This document shows, piece after piece, positions 5,603 to 8,370 of a stretch of DNA of 8,370 nt; position 1 is the first letter of the stretch; every line of letters begins with the position of its first letter. The notes under the pieces were generated by a model that saw only the letters and a list, made by a program, of their open reading frames with translations, did not search any database and was not told where the DNA came from. A program made the position numbers and the translations under genes. This DNA comes from Myxococcota bacterium (GTDB lineage: Bacteria; Myxococcota_A; UBA9160; PR03), in NCBI GenBank assembly GCA_025453505.1, contig JALOQG010000106.1:1-8370 (forward strand), read 5' to 3'.

Positions 5603-6352
5603 GTGAGCGCCCCGAGCGAAGAACCCGCGCGAGCCCCGGCTCCCGGCAGCATCAGCGTCTTCTTTCCGGCCTATCACGACTGGGGCACGATCGCGAGCCA
5701 GGTGGTGCTCGTCTCGCGCACGCTGCGCGAGTTGACCGACGACTGGGAAGTGATCGTCGTCGACGACGGCAGCCGCGACCGCACGCCCGAGGTGCTCGAC
5801 GAGCTGACCAAGCTGTGTCCGCGCCTGCGCGTCGTCACCCACGCGAAGAACCGCGGCTACGGCGGCGCGCTGCGCTCGGGCTTCGAAGCCGCGCGCAAGG
5901 AATGGATCTTCTACACCGACGGCGACGCGCAGTACGACGTGTGCGAACTGACGCTGCTGTGGGCCGCGCGCGACGGCGTCGATCTCGTCAACGGCTTCAA
6001 GATCGCGCGCTCGGATCCCTTCCACCGGATCCTGATCGGGCGCCTGTACCACTGGATGATCAAGCTCGCGTTCGGCCTTCGGACGCCCGACGTCGACTGC
6101 GACTTCCGGCTCGTGCGGCGCGCCGTCTTCGAGAAGATCGAGCTGACGCGCGACACCGGCCTCATCTGCGTGGAGCTCGTCACCAAGATCGAGAAGTCGG
6201 GCTTCCGTTCCGCCTACGTGCCGGTGCACCACTACCACCGCCTGCACGGACGCTCGCAGTTCTTCAACCTGAAGCGCGTCGGACAGGTGGCGATCGGTCT
6301 CGGCGAGCTGTGGCGCGAGCTGATCCTCGAGCAGCGGATCGGCCGGGCGTGA
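5603..6352 (+). CDS. Family 2 glycosyltransferase (polyprenyl-phosphate sugar transferase-like)
   Basis: Encodes 249 residues from GTG at 5603; starting at the in-frame GTG 5549 would add 18 residues of low complexity. It has the GT-A fold motifs of family 2: ISVFFPAYHD at 17-26, VVDDGSRDRT at 52-61, NRGYGGALRSGF at 83-94, and the metal/nucleotide-sugar motif YTDGDAQYD at 104-112. DVDCDFRLVRRAVFEKI and the His-rich VHHYHRLHGRS further on fit the acceptor side of dolichol/polyprenyl-phosphate mannosyltransferase-like enzymes. No membrane segment is visible, so it is probably a soluble or peripheral enzyme on the cytoplasmic face that transfers a sugar from a nucleotide donor to a lipid carrier. 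Sugar and acceptor are not determined. Its TGA overlaps the GTG of the next gene (GTGA), indicating coupled translation. Confidence 0.92.
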   Translation: MSAPSEEPARAPAPGSISVFFPAYHDWGTIASQVVLVSRTLRELTDDWEVIVVDDGSRDRTPEVLDELTKLCPRLRVVTHAKNRGYGGALRSGFEAARKEWIFYTDGDAQYDVCELTLLWAARDGVDLVNGFKIARSDPFHRILIGRLYHWMIKLAFGLRTPDVDCDFRLVRRAVFEKIELTRDTGLICVELVTKIEKSGFRSAYVPVHHYHRLHGRSQFFNLKRVGQVAIGLGELWRELILEQRIGRA

Positions 6353-7350
6353 ATCGCGAGTTCCGGAGCGTCTTCGGCGGTCGCCGCACGCTCGTGACCG
6401 GCGGACTCGGCTTCATCGGCTCGAACCTCGTACGGCGCCTGGTGGAGCTCGGCGCCGACGTCACCGTGATCGACGCGCTCGTACCGGGTTACGGCGGCAA
6501 CCTCTTCAACGTCGAGGACGTGCGCGACCGCATCCACCTGATCGTGGACGACGTGCGCGACGCGCCCGCCATCGAAGCTTGCGTCGAGGGCCGCGACCAC
6601 GTCTTCAACCTGGTCGGGCAGGTCTCGCACACGGATTCGATGAGCGAGCCCGCGCTCGACCTCGAAAACAACTGCCGCGCGCCGCTCGCGGTGCTCGAAG
6701 CGTGTCGCCGCGCGAACCGCGCCGCGCGCGTCGTCTATTCGAGCACGCGCCAGATCTACGGCCGCCCCGAGCGCATGCCGGTGGACGAATCGCATCCGTG
6801 CCGGCCGGTGGACGTCAACGGCATCCACAAGTGGACGGCCGAGCAGTATCACCGGCTCTACGACGAGGTCTACGGGATCGCGTGCGTCGTGCTGCGCCTC
6901 TCCAACACCTTCGGGCCGGGCGTGCTGGTCAAGCACCCGCGGCAGGGCTTCATCGGCTGGTTCCTGCGCAAGGTCGTCGAGGGCGGCGAGATCGAGCTGA
7001 TGGGCGACGGCACGCAGCTCCGCGACATGAACTACGTGGACGACGTCGTCGACGCGCTCTTGCTCGCCGCGGCGACGCCCGCCGCGCGCGGCCAGACCTA
7101 CAACCTCGGCGCCCCCGCACCGGTCTCGCTCGGAGATCTCGCGCGGCGCATGGTCGAGATCGCCGGCCGGGGCTCGATCCGCCACGTGCCCTTCCCGCCC
7201 GAGCGCAAGCGCATCGACGTCGGGAGCGTCACGATCGACTGGTCCCGGATCCGCCGCGAGCTGGGCTGGAGTCCCCGCGTCGAAGTGGACGAAGGTCTCA
7301 CGCGTTCGATCCGCTACTACGAACAGCACCTCGACCGCTACCTGGATTGA
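6349..7350 (+). CDS. NAD-dependent epimerase/dehydratase (extended SDR) with Asn at the catalytic Tyr position
   Basis: Encodes 333 residues from GTG at 6349-6351, overlapping the glycosyltransferase stop by 4 nt. The Rossmann motif TGGLGFIGS is at 17-25, the strand-2 acid at D42, and VDDVRD at 67-71. YSSTRQIYG at 130-138 supplies the active-site Ser/Thr, and GDGTQLRDMNYVDDVVDA at 219-236 is the usual C-terminal block of nucleotide-sugar epimerases and dehydratases. The normal YxxxK catalytic pair reads NGIHK (157-161): the lysine is kept but the tyrosine is asparagine (AAC at 6817-6819). I recall relatives with a VNGINK form, so this may be a natural subfamily and not a damaged gene. The likely substrate is an NDP-sugar, but the reaction (4-epimerase, 4,6-dehydratase or other) cannot be decided. 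Its neighbours put it in nucleotide-sugar supply. Confidence 0.93.
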   Translation: MNREFRSVFGGRRTLVTGGLGFIGSNLVRRLVELGADVTVIDALVPGYGGNLFNVEDVRDRIHLIVDDVRDAPAIEACVEGRDHVFNLVGQVSHTDSMSEPALDLENNCRAPLAVLEACRRANRAARVVYSSTRQIYGRPERMPVDESHPCRPVDVNGIHKWTAEQYHRLYDEVYGIACVVLRLSNTFGPGVLVKHPRQGFIGWFLRKVVEGGEIELMGDGTQLRDMNYVDDVVDALLLAAATPAARGQTYNLGAPAPVSLGDLARRMVEIAGRGSIRHVPFPPERKRIDVGSVTIDWSRIRRELGWSPRVEVDEGLTRSIRYYEQHLDRYLD

Positions 7351-7360
7351 CGAGAGTCCC

Positions 7361-7981
7361 GTGATCCGCGCCGTGATCCGCCGCTTCGCCGACCGGCTCG
7401 CCGAGACGCCGGCCGCCTTCCACTGGCTGCGCAAGCTGCCGGAAGGCAACTACCGCGAGACGAAGCGGCGCATCGCCGCGGTGCGCGACGATCTCGGCGC
7501 GCCCCGCGTGCTCGATCTCGGCTGCGGCGCCGGCGAGTACGCGGAACTCTTCGATCCCGCGCTCTATCTCGGCATGGACATCGACCCCGGCTACATCGCG
7601 TTCGCGCGCAGTCGCCACCCGAAGCATCGCTTCGCGTGCGCCGACGTCACCACCTGGTCCGGTGAGGAGAACGGTTTCGATCTGGTGCTCGTGAACGGCG
7701 TGCTGCACCACCTGGGTGACGCCGAGGCGAGCGCATTCCTGTGCAACGCCCACCGCCTGACGCGGCCTGGTGGGACGCTGCTCGTGATCGAGGACGTGCG
7801 CCTGGATCCGCCGACCTTCGCGGCGCGCGTCGTTCACTTCCTCGACTACGGCGACCACATCCGCACGCTGCCGCGCTGGCAGGCGCTGGTCTCGGCGATC
7901 ACTCCGATCGCGCGCAGCGAGACCTACGTGAGCGGCATCTGCCCGTATCACCTGATGCTCTGCTCCAAGCCCGTGCGATGA
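7361..7981 (+). CDS. Class I SAM-dependent methyltransferase
   Basis: Encodes 206 residues from GTG at 7361, 10 nt after the epimerase stop, with a weak GAGAG at 7352-7356. A short helical N-terminus holds LRKLPEGNYRETKRRI at 23-38. Motif I is VLDLGCGAGEY at 50-60 (SAM binding), and the acidic strand-2 motif GMDID is at 71-75. CADVTTW at 93-99, FDLVLVNGVLHHL at 106-118 and RPGGTLLVIED at 135-145 complete the Rossmann core. The fold is clear; the acceptor is not. Beside a glycosyltransferase, an epimerase and a sugar aminotransferase, O-, N- or C-methylation of a sugar is the simplest inference. HFLDYGDHIRTLPRW at 159-173 may belong to the substrate side. Its TGA overlaps an ATG at 7978 that opens a five-codon frame leading to the next gene. 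Confidence 0.93.
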   Translation: MIRAVIRRFADRLAETPAAFHWLRKLPEGNYRETKRRIAAVRDDLGAPRVLDLGCGAGEYAELFDPALYLGMDIDPGYIAFARSRHPKHRFACADVTTWSGEENGFDLVLVNGVLHHLGDAEASAFLCNAHRLTRPGGTLLVIEDVRLDPPTFAARVVHFLDYGDHIRTLPRWQALVSAITPIARSETYVSGICPYHLMLCSKPVR

Positions 7982-7991
7982 ACCCCACGCG

Positions 7992-8370
7992 ATGATTCCC
8001 TTCCACGACGTCGCCGCGAGCTATCGCGCGCAGCAGGCCGAGATCGACGCCGCCGTCGCCCGCGTGCTGGCGAGCGGCGCGTACGTGCTCGGCGCCGAGG
8101 GACGCGCCTTCGAGAGCGAGTACGCCGCGTGGGCCGGCGCGCGCTTCGCCGTCGGAGTCGGCTCGGGCATGGCGGCGCTGGAACTCGGACTGCTCGCGCT
8201 CGGCGTCGCGCCGGGCGACGAGGTCGCGATCCCCGCGATGACCGCCGTTCCGACCGCCATGGCGGTGCTGAGCGTCGGCGCGACGCCGCGCCTCGTGGAC
8301 GTCGAGGTCGCGACCGGCCTGATGGATCCGGAGTCGCTCGCGCGCGAGATCACGCCGCGCACGCGCGCCG
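7992..8370 (+). CDS. DegT/DnrJ/EryC1/StrS-type sugar aminotransferase, N-terminal part (3' truncated)
   Basis: Starts at ATG 7992-7994 and stays open to the window edge, giving 126 residues of a family usually about 360-400 long. IPFHDVAASY at 2-11 is the standard opening. VLASGAYVLGAEGRAFESEYA at 25-45, FAVGVGSGMAALELGLLALG at 52-71, APGDEVAIPAMT at 73-84 and GATPRLVDVE at 96-105 follow the family order. The GSGMAAL segment lies where these enzymes bind the PLP phosphate; the PLP lysine lies beyond the window and cannot be checked. Members transfer an amino group to a keto-sugar nucleotide, although some are dehydrases. No clear Shine-Dalgarno precedes the ATG, and translation probably depends on the methyltransferase 10 nt upstream. 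Confidence 0.93.
   Translation, partial: MIPFHDVAASYRAQQAEIDAAVARVLASGAYVLGAEGRAFESEYAAWAGARFAVGVGSGMAALELGLLALGVAPGDEVAIPAMTAVPTAMAVLSVGATPRLVDVEVATGLMDPESLAREITPRTRA

Noticed and set aside
5395..5652. Upstream extension of the 66-codon remnant to 152 codons
   Set aside because: The extra residues show no family similarity, run into the divergent glycosyltransferase gene and cross its promoter. The perfect GGAGGT marks the start at 5394.
6232..7449. Minus-strand open frame of 405 codons opposite the epimerase
   Set aside because: It is complementary to a gene with clear SDR motifs and shows only compositionally biased sequence.
1..8370. CRISPR arrays, insertion sequences, tRNA/rRNA, attachment sites, toxin-antitoxin or phage-defence genes
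   Set aside because: None seen on reading both strands. There are no spaced direct repeats, transposase motifs or tRNA-like cloverleaf sequences, and all sizeable genes have metabolic, transport or envelope assignments.

Overview
The window is 8.4 kb of very GC-rich bacterial DNA, packed with genes. It looks like chromosomal sequence from a Gram-negative lineage: an outer-membrane-type barrel protein, Shine-Dalgarno-led genes, frequent GTG/TTG starts, and a CoA-transferase/aldehyde dehydrogenase pair of a type I associate with Myxococcota, other deltaproteobacteria, Binatota and actinobacteria. The lineage is inference; no rRNA or tRNA marker is present. I see no CRISPR array, insertion sequence, phage gene or RNA gene.

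Layout. (1) Positions 1-1054, plus strand: the C-terminal part of a DUF4105/Lnb-like envelope protein, cut by the window edge. (2) Positions 1056-5394, minus strand, read right to left: a 66-codon remnant of a family III CoA-transferase, an MgtE magnesium channel, an unusual family III (CaiB-like) CoA-transferase with rearranged halves, and an NAD(P)-dependent aldehyde dehydrogenase. Gaps are 34, 25 and 44 nt and each start has a Shine-Dalgarno sequence, so this is probably one transcription unit. (3) Positions 5395-5602: the only sizeable gap, a divergent promoter region with a sigma70-like promoter for the rightward genes. (4) Positions 5603-8370, plus strand: a tight run of family 2 glycosyltransferase, extended short-chain dehydrogenase/epimerase, class I methyltransferase and a DegT/DnrJ/EryC1-type sugar aminotransferase (cut by the window edge), with overlaps or 10-nt gaps.

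How the genes fit together. The leftward unit joins CoA-thioester and aldehyde chemistry, probably catabolic, to magnesium uptake. The rightward unit looks like the start of a cluster that makes a modified (amino/methyl) sugar and transfers it to a lipid carrier or surface glycan.

No clearly new system is visible. The points most worth a second look are the internally deleted CoA-transferase that keeps a perfect Shine-Dalgarno sequence and an open frame, the permuted layout of the intact CoA-transferase, the replacement of the catalytic tyrosine of the epimerase by asparagine, and the promoter with an inverted repeat between its -35 and -10 elements.
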